Counted from the first letter of the stretch, positions 46,286 to 57,959 are shown. The stretch: 64,000 nt of DNA from Symbiodinium sp. CCMP2592 (GCA_905221615.1 CAJNDT010003424.1:38501-102500), one strand, 5' to 3'. Made by a program: numbers and translations. Notes: generated by a model from the sequence alone, not told the origin.

Positions 46286-46873
46286 CTTAGTGCGACAAAA
46301 CTTTCATCCTGCTGATGTACGCCGCATGCATCATGTGCTTCGCGCGGCGTTGGATGCATTGATCACTCAGCTTTTGCACCACGGGGCGGCAATTGCACGA
46401 CTTTGTCGGGTGTAGGGCACATACAATTCTTGAGCAGTTATTGCCACTTGCTTGGTGCAGTGATGTGAACGTCCACACAATATAACTGCACATTACCCAT
46501 GAGATGCCTGGAGTCACCAACACTGAGGTACCAAATGGGACACGAGAAGGCTCTGCGAAGCCAGCAGCGACTATCGTTGCGGCCGAGAGGCAATAAACCT
46601 TTCGTCAAACTCCCGGCTGAAGGCTGCAAAGCGCAGGTGTGGATACCTGTGCCAAGCAGCCCCAAAGAGTTGAGATAAACGTGAAAAGAATCAGCGCCAC
46701 ACTCACGTGAGCTGAGCGGCAGCTTGCTTCACAATCGTGTCTAGTGCAGAACCCTCTCTAAAGTTGTATAAAGAAACATTCAGATCGGCATCGTCGTCCT
46801 CATCGTCAAAACTATTCTGGTCGTTGCTCTGTGGCTTTGTGAGTGTGGCTCGGGTACTCGCCCTTACAGAAAG

Positions 46874-46901
46874 ATGGTGGTGGTGGTGGTGGTGGTGGTC
46901 G
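46874..46901. repeat. (TGG)n microsatellite
   Basis: About nine TGG units inside an open frame; the resulting Trp or Val runs are not evidence of a protein. Confidence 0.95.
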
Positions 46902-47204
46902 TGTGGCGGTAGCAGATGCAGGTTTTGTCTCTACGTGCGCCTCCAGGGCATGTGTTATAGAGAAACTCTAATAACCCTCGATTATTCAGCATGCTGCTCA
47001 CTCCCCTGCTGCAGCATCCCCAAACCTTGAACCATTGACATTCTCGAGCTTGACTCAGCTTTTGGGAAATTGCCTGTGGTGTCCATGAGACTCTGTGCTT
47101 GGACAACGAGGGTGAGTAATGTTTGCACGACTTCAGTCTTTGAAGTCACCAAATCCAGTGTGCTGCATGGACCTTGTGGTGGTGGCGGTGTTGGCGATGG
47201 CACT

Positions 47205-47430
47205 ACTCGTCGTAGTAGTAGCAGGAGATGTAGTTGTAGAAGAAGTAGTAGCTGGTGTGCAAGCAGCAGTCTTAGAAGTAAAAATAGTGGAAGCAGCGGT
47301 AGTGGGAGTAGTGGGAGTAGTGGGAGTAGTAGTAGTCGTAGGAGGAGTAGTAGTAGTCGTAGGAGGAGTAGGAGGAGTAGTAGTAGCAGTAGTAGCAGTT
47401 GTTGTCGCTAGTAGTAGCAGTTGTTGTTGC

Positions 47431-47493
<63 letters not shown>

Positions 47494-47570
47494 CAGTAGT
47501 ACTAGCAGTAGTACTAGCAGTAGTAGCAATAGTAGCAGTAGTAGGAGCGGAGGAGTAGTAGCAGCCGACA
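47205..47570. repeat. (AGT/GTA)n microsatellite, interrupted
   Basis: AGT units with AGC, GGA and TCG variants; uninterrupted core at about 47431-47490. It is followed to 47725 by four degenerate ctactttagaggagcagg-like units. Confidence 0.95.
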
Positions 47571-48173
47571 GCCTGCTCCTGACCCCCTTATCTGGCGCTA
47601 CAGCACCAGGATGCTGAAGAATACTGTTACTTTAGAGGAGCAGGCCGGCGACTACTGCTATTTTAGAGGGGCAGGTGGTGGAGTACTACTGCCATTGTAG
47701 AGGAGTTACTGCTACTTTAGAGGTTAGGCGGGACGACTACTGAGACTGCTACTACTGCTACGACAGGCAGTGGAAAAGGCTCTCCACAATCAGTTTGCAA
47801 GAGCGTGCAACAACATCTAAGATCCCCTGTACTGTTGCAGCAACACGCCCATCGCTTCCACGGGCTCTGCTCAGACATTGTGAAACAATCACTGCCACAG
47901 ACGCACATGCTCCATGAGTCGATCTCGTCTACGACTACGAACACCATTCTGTATGCTTCGCAGGCCAAGCCAAGCCATTTTAAAAGAAAGCTCCGTGCAC
48001 CATTGTGTCAGAGGAAAACCCTATCTGATAACAAGACCCCATCTAACAGGAAAGCTGTGTAATAGGAACAAATCGGGCAACAGAGCCGTGTCCACAAGCG
48101 AAGATGCGCTGAAACGGCTGCCGCATGCTACAAAACAGGGGAGAGGGGGGTCACAGGAGCAGGCTGTCGCCTA

Positions 48174-48188
48174 GTAGTAGTAGTAGGT

Positions 48189-48226
<38 letters not shown>

Positions 48227-48227
48227 C

Positions 48228-48269
<42 letters not shown>

Positions 48270-48279
48270 CAAGTAGTAC

Positions 48280-48353
<74 letters not shown>
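48174..48353. repeat. (AGT)n microsatellite
   Basis: About 60 AGT units with two CGT and two ACA variants. Open frames of Ser, Val or Tyr/Leu over it are repeat artefacts. Confidence 0.97.
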
Positions 48354-48354
<1 letters not shown>

Positions 48355-48463
48355 GCGGCCCCCCAAACCAACTACTCCTTTTGCATGCATTGCTTTGGTG
48401 GGTGGGTGGGTGGGGGGTGGCTGATAACGTACAGGCAGCCTCGAACAGTTATGACCACCAATC

Positions 48464-48940
48464 TTCGAGTTTTCGCTGAAAGCCTTCACAAAGGCAAAAG
48501 ACAACGTAGCAAAGTCCAGAGGTAGGCTTGGCGACTAGAGGGCTGACGTCACGAAAGCACTGTAAATATTGAGCAAAATGGCTCTTCCGGAGATGTCGTT
48601 CGGGGTGTCGGCGTAACAATGTCGTCGTCATTCTTCCCGTACCGCCAAAAGCAAGTCCAGAACCGGATGCTGGAGATTGAAAACTCGTTCTTAGTAATGG
48701 AGTGCGACATGAGCATAATACTTTAAAGACCGAGTTTTAAGCTTTCCCCCACCCAATTTCGAGTTTTCCGCTGAAAGCCCTCGCAAAGGTCAAAGACAAC
48801 GTAGCAAAGTCCAGAGGTAGGCTTGGCGACAATAATAAGATATCAGACGTCACGAAAGCACCGTAACTACCGAGTAAATTGCTCTTCCGGAGATGATGTC
48901 CGGGGTGTCGGCGTAACACTGTCGTCATCATTCTTCCCGC
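48464..48940. repeat. Diverged direct repeat, about 180 bases x2
   Basis: Segments starting tttcgagttttcgctgaaag (48463) and tttcgagttttccgctgaaa (48758) run in parallel to cattcttcccg, roughly 295 bases apart with perhaps 85-90% identity by eye. Both contain caacgtagcaaagtccagag and gaggtaggcttggcgac. They are separated by unrelated sequence and flanked by microsatellites; likely copies of an interspersed element. Confidence 0.8.
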
Positions 48941-49098
48941 ACCCTCCCACCCCCCCAAAACAAACAGTCCAGAAAACGATCTCGGAGTTTCAAAACTCGG
49001 AGGTGATTTTTGAGGCTTCATGAGATGTTTCTACATGCCGAGTGTGCTGTAAATACCGAGTAGAACGGACGTGGGTTACAAGCGTATGCAACACGCAG

Positions 49099-49145
49099 CG
49101 TAGTAGTAGGAGTAGGAGTAGGAGTAGGAGTAGGAGTAGGAGTAG

Positions 49146-49187
<42 letters not shown>

Positions 49188-49190
49188 CAA

Positions 49191-49236
<46 letters not shown>

Positions 49237-49328
49237 TGTTGTTGTAGTAGCAGTAGCAGTAGCAGCAGTAGTAGTAGTAGTAGTAGTCGTAGTCGTAGTA
49301 CAAGTAGTACAAGTAGTACAAGTAGTAC

Positions 49329-49373
<45 letters not shown>

Positions 49374-49615
49374 GAGTAGTAGTAGAGTCGTAGTAGTAGT
49401 AGTAGTAGTAGTAGTGGTCGTAGTCGTCGTAGTAGTAGGAGTCGTAGTAGTAGTAGTAGTAGTAGTAGAAGTAGTAGTTGTAATAGTAGTGATAGCAGTA
49501 GCAGTGGCAGCAGTAGCAGTTATCAGTAGCAGCAGTAGTGAGCAGCAGGAGCTGCAGCATGCTGCTACTGTAACTGTAGTAGCAGCAGCAGAGGCTGTAG
49601 CTGTAGAAGCATGGC

Positions 49616-49683
<68 letters not shown>

Positions 49684-49735
49684 TAGTACTAGTACTCGTA
49701 CTCGTACTCGTACTCGTACTCGCAGTAGTAGTAGT
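49099..49735. repeat. Compound trinucleotide microsatellite
   Basis: AGT, GGAGTA, AGC and ACAAGT tracts are followed by a pure CAG run (about 49619-49667) and a ctcgta hexamer tract (about 49690-49725). Long open frames here are artefacts. Confidence 0.97.
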
Positions 49736-50087
49736 CGTCGTGGTGGTGGTGGCAGCAGCAGACCTTGCAGCTGCGGTGGTTCTGGTCATCACTACAGCAG
49801 CAATAATTAGAACCTTGCAATTTGTCGTTGCTTGCGATGCTTAGTAAAGTATTCGCCAAGGCCGCGCTGGTGGCACTGCCAACTTCTAGTTCAACAGGAC
49901 TTTGGACAGATCTTAATCTGATCGTGGTTCGGGGCATCGCCTCTTCCTAAGCCAGGTGCAGTCATTGGAGGCGTGGGCCTGCACGCCGAATGTCAGCTCA
50001 GGATCTAAAGCCACCCTACGGTTTTAGACATGATGCCCGTAGGCCAACGACAAACATCTCTGTGCTTGCTTGTCCGGTGTGATGAAG

Positions 50088-50208
50088 GCGGCTGCCATCC
50101 TAACCTGTCATGACCGCACTGATTTCCAGGACGTGCTGGCAATATGCCCAAGAGATGCCGGGGTCTACAGCGGCATCATTCGAGAGATAAGTACATGCTT
50201 CGAGACAG
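50088..50208 (+). CDS. Putative plus-strand exon, hypothetical protein
   Basis: Bounded by aag|gcg and acag|gtgtcg, 40 codons plus one base are open with G/C-rich third positions: AAAILTCHDRTDFQDVLAIC then PRDAGVYSGIIREI. If real it is the only coding-like exon with paired splice sites on the plus strand. No domain. Neighbouring frames at 50420-50870 are open on both strands and undecided. Confidence 0.35.
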
Positions 50209-50269
50209 GTGTCGTGTGTCTGGAGAAGGCATCACAAGGCTTCTTGGGAAGTCCTTCCCGGTGATCCTC

Positions 50270-53200
50270 CATGTTGGATCCACAACCTGGGCGAGGAATT
50301 AGTCGATGCAGATAGAGATGAGCAAGACAGAATTCTGCCGTAGCAAAGTCTCACTACCCCGATGCTTTTACGAAGCGCGCAGCCTCACTGGCTAAACACA
50401 TGAAACATCCTGGCTCAAGCTGTTGATGACGGACCCTTTGAAGCCAAGCCTGAACACTGAACCAGGGAAACCTCAAAGCTCAGAGCCTCAGCGTGATGCT
50501 CGGCCCCGAGCGGTGACGCCCACGCCACGTGCGAGTAGTGCTGAAGCCAGGAAGCCGGGCTCGCCGCCCACCTTTCTCCAAAGCAAGGCAAGTGCGTGGT
50601 GTCGTAGTCTTGGAACAGCTGTTCGAAGACAAAGACAGCAGGATTGGAACAGAGCCGTCACGGGCACGATCGGCGTCAGCACGTCTACACTCGTATTTCG
50701 GAAGATGCAACGTTTTTGCAACACAACCGAGGTCAGGACATCTAAGACACCACTTCCTGCGCACGAAGGGTCATGGAAATCGACTGAGCAGGGCTCCGCT
50801 GAGACGCAAGAGCTTTCCACGTGCTTGGATCGTGCTGTGGATCTGAACTTGATCGCAACCCAAACATGATATGGCAGATGATTGCGGATGGAACGTTGGT
50901 GCTGCCCTACATGTACGTTATAAGCATGGCTTGCTATTCGGGCTCAGACATGCCGAGGTCCTCTGCACATGTTCTGCAATCCCCAGTTGCAGACCTTCAG
51001 AAAAAGACGCAGACGGTCCAGTCAATATGTCACACCACCCAGGCACGGATCCCCTGCAGCTGCTTGGCTGCCGGGCCATCCAATCAACGATTCGATCAGC
51101 TTCGTACCTTGAGCAAGCCGCTGGTCTGGACAAATCGTAGCAGCGTGTACCGGTTCGTTCTTCTGAGACCCTTTTCGGGCTGAGGATGCTGAGGCACAAA
51201 AGAAAGCGAAAGCTTGGAGACAGACCTCTTATTCTCACACCACCTGGAACCATCAGGCCCAGCGACCTCGCGAAACCGTAGTGGCTTCAACTCTTCAGCG
51301 TTCTAGCTACGCAATCGCAGCCGGCTGAAGAATCCGTGTGCCCGCCACAGATAACTTGGAGCCTACTTGGATTCGGGCCCAGTCGCGCCACTCTTGCCTT
51401 GCATCGCAACATCCAGAAAACAACGAGCTGATTCACAAATGCTGCTCGTGCTCATTTGAGCTCCCAGCGCTGCCCAGCCCTGGAATAGCTGCTTCGACCT
51501 CTTTCGCTTGCAGATGCAAAGCCGGCTAGGTTGCTGTGGTTACACGCAGGTGCAGAGCGGCTTCTGCATTCGGCTTTCCTGCAGACCCCTCAAACTCCGA
51601 TGAAGATCCATGAGCTACTCAACACCGACGTCGATGTCCACACTTCCACTCCGGAACCGCGCGCGCGCGCGCGGGGCGCGGGCAAGGCTTCTCAGCGACT
51701 TCCCGCGGACCGAAGTCGCTGCACTTCCAAATGTCCGCAAGGCAGTAATTAGTAAGGATCAGAGCCTCTCAGACGGAGCTGCATTCGGGACGAGCTTCGG
51801 TCGCGCAAATGCCTGTTCGCACACTCTTTCCATGGTTGAGCTTGCACTGCGTCGCTTGAGCTGTTCAGTTTTGTGGAAGCTACTGAGGCTGCAGATTGTA
51901 GATTTGCTGGCGTCTGTGCACACCCATGGCTCAAGTGGTGCATGTGGGCTTCGAAGTTCGTAGGTGTGGCTGCGACCATGCAGCTGAAACCGCTACCGCA
52001 GAACAACCATTGCCGTGATGAGCTGATGTGGTCGTTCTAGATTGTAGATCAAACGTAGATGTGCCCCTGCTCGTTCCGCGAGCTACTGGCAGGAACTGAG
52101 CTCTGCTGACAGTCAGGCAACTGCACCCCCCACACTTTTCTTTCATCATTTGTGCAACTTCGTCGTACTTCTCTTGGCTCTTTCGGCCGGTCGGTAGTGC
52201 TTGCATGCAGCGGGATGAGGACCTAGCCTTTCCACTCACACCTCCCTGTGCTCATCGGGTACACTCGCAGAATCGAAATTCGATGGGCGTTGGGTCGTCT
52301 TACCAAAAAAACAGAGCCAATCATCAAAGCGTTTCGGGTGCACCAGTAGGACCTTTGGACCGGGCAGCCGTCAGGTCAGGTGGGCTCTAGGCGAGAGTGG
52401 TTTGACTCGTCCTCACACACTCGTCTCTTCGCAAATTATGTTGGCTGGCGCTGTGCTGGCAAGGCAGAAGCTTAAAATCTGAGGGCAGGTTTTAGCTCCA
52501 GCAACCTGGCTGGGGCCGATCGTAGATGATTGTAGACATGTCGTCTATTGTCGTCCAGTTTAGGCGTGTTATAAACAAAGGGGCTGCCAGCCACTGCCAT
52601 CTGCCATCGCTACAGTGACCATCCACTATGGATCAGTGGGAGTGGGCAAAAGAAAACAAGCAAACGGTCGGTGTGATGTATACTGTATAAAGAAAGACTT
52701 ATGACTGGCGAAGCACGTGCTTCTACCATCCAATGCTGCAACATGGAAGGAGCGCTTGGTGGGACCCACCGCTCCGAAAAAAGTTCTGCGAGTATGACAG
52801 CATGGCTTGTGATGACTCTTCCTGTGCGCGAGCCTGCAACTCTTTACCAACCGACGAGGTGGCACTTGCACTTGAAGATTTGCACTTGGAGTCGCCCTAC
52901 ACAGCAGCCGGCAGCCAGGTTTCAGGCTCACGCGTGGTCATAGGAAGCCAGGGCTCTTTGGCAAGCGGGGTGCTCTTCCAACAGTTGCTCGCAGCTTTGC
53001 CATGCCGGCGCAGGACTACACATCGTTTATCCTCACAAACTGATTGCTCGAGACCAGATCTACAGCAGTAGGCGCTGGAGGTGTTCTCTACACCTTGGCG
53101 AATCGGAGCGTGGCAGCTCATGCGTCAACTCCTGGACATTCTACATGCAATGCATGTTTGACATGCTCAAAGCAAGAGATCTGTACACAATGTGAATTGT

Positions 53201-53730
53201 CCATCGGCGACGGCTGGGTGCTAAAGGTGGCTGTGGTGGCAATGCAGCAGCACGTGCCCGCAACATTTGATGGAATGACGAATCGCTGTTATCACCTTTC
53301 CGCTGTTGAGCCCCATGCCTGGGAGTATGGGTGAGCCCTGAATCTGGCAAGAGCACCGTGCAATCCAAAATCCACCCACGCCGCACCTCGCTTGCGTTAA
53401 CATCCCGGCTTAAGCACCGTTCAGTGCCAACGGTCCCGGGCTAAGCAACACTCACTGTCTGTTCAGCACTGTTGGCCATGCAAATGCGGGTTGTCTCGTG
53501 CAACACCGCAGCTCTTTACATGATGACCTCAGCATATCGCGGGAAGCCGTAGGGGTTCGCATCCAACAGGCCCATGGCATTTTGGAAATCTGGAACGCCC
53601 TCTCCGGGATCTTGCGAGGATTGTCCCCACACCTTAGCAGCACAGGGCCCGGAACTGTCCCGCACTGCTACGACGAAGATGGGCCATGTTCAGCCCATGG
53701 GCTATTGGAGTGGGAGTTGTCCTGTCGCAA
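50270..53730. other. No confidently supported gene
   Basis: Coding-like but unassigned frames: minus 50488-50690 (VLTPIVPVTALFQSCCLCLR), minus near 51100-51180 (NRYTLLRFVQTSGLLK ending at an AAG|GTACG donor) and plus 52733-53040 (DEVALALEDLHLESPYTAAG). A (GC)n tract lies at 51660-51678. None could be linked into a gene. Confidence 0.35.
51660..51678. repeat. (GC)n tract
   Basis: cgcgcgcgcgcgcgggg: alternating purine-pyrimidine sequence able to adopt Z-DNA; unusual in this moderately GC region. Confidence 0.8.
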
Positions 53731-53734
53731 AGTG

Positions 53735-54456
53735 CTAGGTTCGCCACTCGTCACTGTAGACGCTGCGCAGTGAATGTTTATCACTGAACCATGGCTGAAT
53801 CAGTCGAGGGTCTGAAACAAACTCCTGAAAGTTCGTTGACCAAATAGATGCTCGCACATCATCATAATTCTGGATGTCAGTGGTGCGGTACGCAACACCA
53901 TCTACCTTGAAAGAGATGGAGTTGTCCCCCAGGTCAAACCTAAGCAACCACACTTCATGGAGTCGCCGTGCCACAAGAGTTGCAGACCACTCAATAGGAC
54001 TGCTCCGTTGTCTGTTGAAAAGTGCCAGGCAACCCATACTCGTGGTAGTCCTGCGTCACGTCGAAGGGCACGATAATCCACTGATTATGCTCGACGGCGA
54101 TGCCGGTAAACATGTTGGTCCAAATGCGAGACTGGCCACCAGGACCTGTAGCAGGACATTTGCTCTTCTCATCTTGGCACGTGTTTCTGGGATTCGAGAC
54201 CAGCTTCAGTCTGCTTAGATCTGCTTAGGGTTCTGGGCGGGGCCTGCCATGTTGCCCATGATTTCAAAGTCAAGCTCAACCCACGGATGTGTCTTCGTCC
54301 TCAGTATGTGGTGAAAGCACAGGTGCTGAAACATCGAAGTGCGTCAAAGTCCCTCGCTGCGGCCCTTAGAGCTCATGATCTGCCCAGAAGCTTATCGTAC
54401 AGGCCGCCGTTGTTGGACAAATAGAAGGTGGTCACGACGCCAGGTCCAGGTGCTGC
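53735..54456 (-). CDS. GH16-family beta-glucanase-like protein, partial
   Basis: Four exons in phase, complement(53735..53939, 54034..54145, 54244..54299, 54392..54456), with introns of 92-98 bases (two GC-AG, one GT-AG). Spliced reading: GPGVVTTFYLSNNGGLYDKT, then HPWVELDFEIMGNMAGPGGQ, IWTNMFTGIAVEHNQWIIVP, FDVTQDYHEYGFDLGDNSIS and FKVDGVAYR. The catalytic GH16 signature E-x-D-x-E is intact (ELDFE), and the downstream Y-H-x-Y ... I-x-F-x-V-D-G block is classical. Known role: endo-hydrolysis or transfer of beta-1,3/1,4 glucans in cell wall or storage polysaccharide. The reading ends ... VYSDEWRT and stop, so the fold's last strands are short or absent. The N-terminal half and any signal peptide lie upstream and were not found. 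Confidence 0.88.
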
Positions 54457-55697
54457 CTCTGTACAGTTTTCTGAGTCACGAGGGCTATCACTCAAGAGAA
54501 TTGTCGGCACTGCCGAACGCTACCCACACAAAACTGAGTTCCGTCACACACTGTGGGAGGCAATATGTGGGCAGATATTGTTCTCCAATGTTCTCCATAC
54601 GCATGCACAGCACGTGTGTCTGCCGGTGTAAGCCCGTCCCGGCCAAATTGCATGAGGCAATACTGCTGGCCCCTATTCTTCCACCAGCGCTGCAATATTC
54701 ACACTTAACAGTCGATGTGTTTGTGTGTCTTGGTGTACCCATATCGACATCATTCAAGCCTGTATGCATGCCTGATATGTCTGCAAGCAAATGTGACCAT
54801 TATAGTGCAGCGATAGGAATGGATACAGACCGCGAGCGCACACACAAATGCCAGCACAACAACAACTTGGCAACTGTACTGTATCCGCATTGTTCACGAC
54901 CGCACTGTGTGGGAAACGGGATTCCGTGAGGGCAACAGGCCTTGATCCGGACGGAATGGTAGCCTCTGCCGACGAAGTTGTGCGGCGCACTCAAGCGAGT
55001 GCCTGTTGGGCTTCCAACAACGTTCTCTCAAAACCCTGCTGCCAGAACTGAAATAAGTGCAAGTCCCCCTTGGAATGCAAGTGTCGTCTTCGAGGCACTG
55101 CATGCTAAATCTTACGAGTTGCCACACTGGTGCATGGACGGGCCATCGCATGAAATCCTGAACAAGGACTGCATAGGACTGCAGTGAACAGTAAACATCG
55201 ATTAGATCAGCTGTCCTGTGTCTCCATCGTAAACAAGCCCGACGCCCTTGCAAGGTCTTTTGCCCTGCCTGCAGCTCGTTGTCTCCTGCCCTCATACTTC
55301 TTCTGAAGACAAAGTTAGCCTATTCTCCAATGTCAGTGAGACACAAACACAGCCCGAAGGAAAACGACGACCTGACTGCGTGTGTGCGGCACCGGCTTAA
55401 TTACAATCAAATTGCTGTTGCTAAGTTGCACTCTCCCTCTTTGCATGACCTGGCTCTTTCACAGGGTCCTGCGCACCCCGTTTGACAGGTGGCAGCGCTG
55501 GGCAGAGTAGGCTACCTCGCGAATCTTCGGGAATGCGCTGGGTCATTGTCAGGAGCTGTTTATACACGACAACACAGCAGACACCCGACTGCTTGGCGCG
55601 GCAAGGATAACAATTCGCAATTTTGAAAGATGCCTTCAGCAATGCTTGACGAAACCTTTTGCTTCTTGTTGTGATTTGTCGCTTCTGTTTACAACGC

Positions 55698-56070
55698 TTA
55701 CCGTTGCACTGGGGAGCATATCTCCTTCGCAAAGGAATTGGCTGGATCTTGCTTGGACATCTTGGACATCTGGATCAAGCCCAGGTGCGGCCCACCCGCC
55801 GGCGTTGCAGGAGTTCGGGCAGCATGCTGGCCAGCACACGCTGTCGTCCCTGTTACCTGCTGATAACGAAACAGCATGCTCCATGCACCAGTGTGCAAGC
55901 AGACTCAACCGAGTAGCCGCAATTCTCGCCGTTGTTGGTCCAAGAGCAGTCGCAGGAGATGACACCTGCAAGTGCTGGAATCTGCTAGAAGGCACGAAAG
56001 CCAGCGACCTTGGACCTTGAAGCTGCCATCCTGCCAAGAGGATCGCCAAGCAGAGTGGCGATCGAGCCAT
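55698..56070 (-). CDS. Gene start with plastid-type bipartite leader
   Basis: Two exons in phase 0, complement(55698..55856, 55966..56070), with a 109-base GT-AG intron. The first exon is MARSPLCLAILLAGWQLQGP then RSLAFVPSSRFQHLQ: a signal peptide whose likely cleavage after SLA exposes FVP, the motif typical of peridinin-dinoflagellate plastid transit peptides. The ATG is immediately preceded by ctgcag, an ideal trans-splice acceptor. Exon 2 reads RTPATPAGGPHLGLIQMSKM then SKQDPANSFAKEICSPVQ and reaches TAA, but a GTAAGC donor overlaps that stop, so the gene probably continues. Passenger protein not recognised. Inferred product: nuclear-encoded protein targeted to the plastid through the secretory pathway. 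Confidence 0.6.
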
Positions 56071-56731
56071 CTGCAGCAACCTCCAAAAGGCGCGTGTCGA
56101 AACTCTCGACTCAAGAGCTGCAGCTGCACGTAACTGGCAAGATGCACCTGGGCGTAAAGAAACAGCAGACCCAAGCTCGACAAAGAGCCAGCACAGCTGC
56201 AGAATCGAAACAAAGGCGTTCATCTCGTGGATGTACCAAGATTCTCTTCGGCTGAAGTGCTAAAGGGTTAGCACTCACTCTTCTATGCAAAGAAGCTGCG
56301 ACCCACCGGTGCAGTAGCCCATGCCCGACCAACTGCACTGTATGGACTTCCCCAACGTCTTCGCTTGAAACATGCTTCCGAACGATTCTGCACCCGGATG
56401 GTTCCCAGTGTTGCCTCGTGGGCGCAGGAGTCAATGTGCCGCCTGCAGCAGGGAGTTGACAGAATCCTTGTGCCGATGTCTTTACGATTTGCCTTTGACT
56501 TCGATTGATGCCCAGAGCTCATGTCCAAAAAGCGCTCGAAGAAAGCCGGGACTTCGCACTGCAGCTCTTCGAAACCACGCCCCTCACCGCCCTGTTGCAA
56601 GCAGTGCGGAGCTCTAGACACATGGAGTCTGCGAATTCACGGCGAAACTCGCGTCAAGAAACCTTCCATAACTGCAAACCCCTCGTGCTGCCATAGAGGC
56701 AGCCTGATCAGCCTGTACACCTGGAACAAAA

Positions 56732-57123
56732 TCACTCATGACTTCCATGACCATGTGCAGCATCATGCGCCGCATGCCCGGAATCTTCGTGGCCATGACC
56801 GTGGCCATGGCCCTCATGGCCCCCATGGCCCTCATGGCCCTTGTGTCCGTCATGGCCCTTGTGTCCGTCATGGCCCTCATGGCCCTTGTGTCCGTCATGG
56901 CCATCGCAGCAGTGGCTGTCCCCACCATGACCAGCGTGGGCACCATGTGAATCGTCGCCGTGACCGCCATGACCATGGCTTTGGCTGGGCATGAGAGCCT
57001 GCAGGGTTTCGCTTAGGCTTAGCCGGAACTTGACTGGCAAAGCAAAGGCTTTTTTGTACCTGGCCTGCTGGATGTCTTCCTTCTGGACGTCAGCAATGGG
57101 TTTGAGGACCTTGTAAACACCTT
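56732..57123 (-). CDS. His/Gly-rich C-terminal exon, possible metal binding
   Basis: A pyrimidine-rich acceptor (ctccttggccag) at 57124-57125 opens a frame to a TGA at 56732. It begins GVYKVLKPIADVQKEDIQQA and RYKKAFALPVKFRLSLSETL, then about 70 residues dominated by His, Gly and Asp (repeats of HDGHKGHEG and GHGHGHGHED). Such tails bind Zn, Ni or Cu in transporters and metallochaperones, but the front half matches no family I recognise. The DNA is a GGCCAT/GTCATG tandem repeat, so the tail may have grown by slippage. An open, coding-like frame just upstream (LTDLGVKAPKPGNGLLTAFI, 57140-57260) is in an incompatible phase. Confidence 0.5.
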
Positions 57124-57672
57124 CTGGCCAAGGAGCGGATGAGACAGCGTGGACCGCTGGAATCTGCTGGACTGTCCACAGAATCCGAAATGAAAGCAGT
57201 TAGGAGGCCATTCCCTGGCTTCGGTGCTTTGACGCCGAGATCTGTCAGCCTGAGCGTACGGCCGAAGAGTTGATTCTGGCAGATTCGTGTTTCTGCTCGT
57301 ATCTTATCCTGTAAGGGGTGCGAATGCATGTCCACACAAGGAAAGCTGGCGAGGTCACACGCTCTCAATTTGCAAGATCCTGGCCTTGCAACCAAGATTA
57401 CGACATCTCCCTGGAAGACACAGATCCACAACCATCCAAGCTCAAACCCTTTTTCCATCTTTAATTTGGCTATCTATGGCAGGTAGCACAGTCTCCACAG
57501 GTGGGCAGCCCTCCTCTGCACAACGGACCTATCACGGGAAGGCTCGATAGAGTAGAATCCAGCGATGATGTTGAGGCCGATGAGAAATGATTTCCAGCTG
57601 CTACGGGCTTCCTCACCGATGATTGGATTCTCAGCAACTGTTTCAGCTCATATTATGCATTTATCAAGCTTT

Positions 57673-57783
57673 TCAGGGTTCTGATGAGCTTCTCAACTCT
57701 TCTGTCATGCGTTGGGGTCTTTCGCACTCGTCGCGTCTTGCTCTCCGAAACTTTGCATCATACTCGGCCCTCAGCCACTGCAG
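57673..57783 (-). CDS. Putative 3'-terminal exon, hypothetical protein
   Basis: Open frame following catgag at 57784-57789, reading LQWLRAEYDAKFRRARRDEC then ERPQRMTEELRSSSEP and stop. The charged helical composition and codon bias support coding. No family; no upstream partner exon found. Confidence 0.4.
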   Translation of the reverse strand: MQWLRAEYDAKFRRARRDECERPQRMTEELRSSSEP

Positions 57784-57959
57784 CTCATGAGTTGTCAACA
57801 TAACATGGAGGGGCACACAGAGTCTATCCTGTATTCCGGACTTGGTCTCAAAAGCTACATCTGGCCTGGCACATGGCATGAAACCATGTTTTTGATGCTG
57901 ACTGATCAAGCTCACACGGTTACCGTGGTGCTTCTGCAGCACAGGCACAGTGCTTTCTC

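Larger units (their letters stand above)
45292..46317. repeat. Nested duplication enclosing a tandem array
   Basis: Block A (65 bases) occurs at 45292-45356 and 46000-46064, identical. Block B (118 bases) occurs at 45361-45478 and 46200-46317 with one mismatch. Between the copies lie a six-unit array (45508-45995) and a 54-base sequence repeated twice (46083-46136, 46137-46190, one mismatch). In copy 1, A and B are almost adjacent; in copy 2 they are separated by the 54-base repeats. Confidence 0.95.

Noticed and set aside
49018..49671. Long Ser, Val, Thr or Ala frames over the microsatellites
   Set aside because: Every frame of an AGT/CAG repeat is open; these are repeat artefacts, not proteins.
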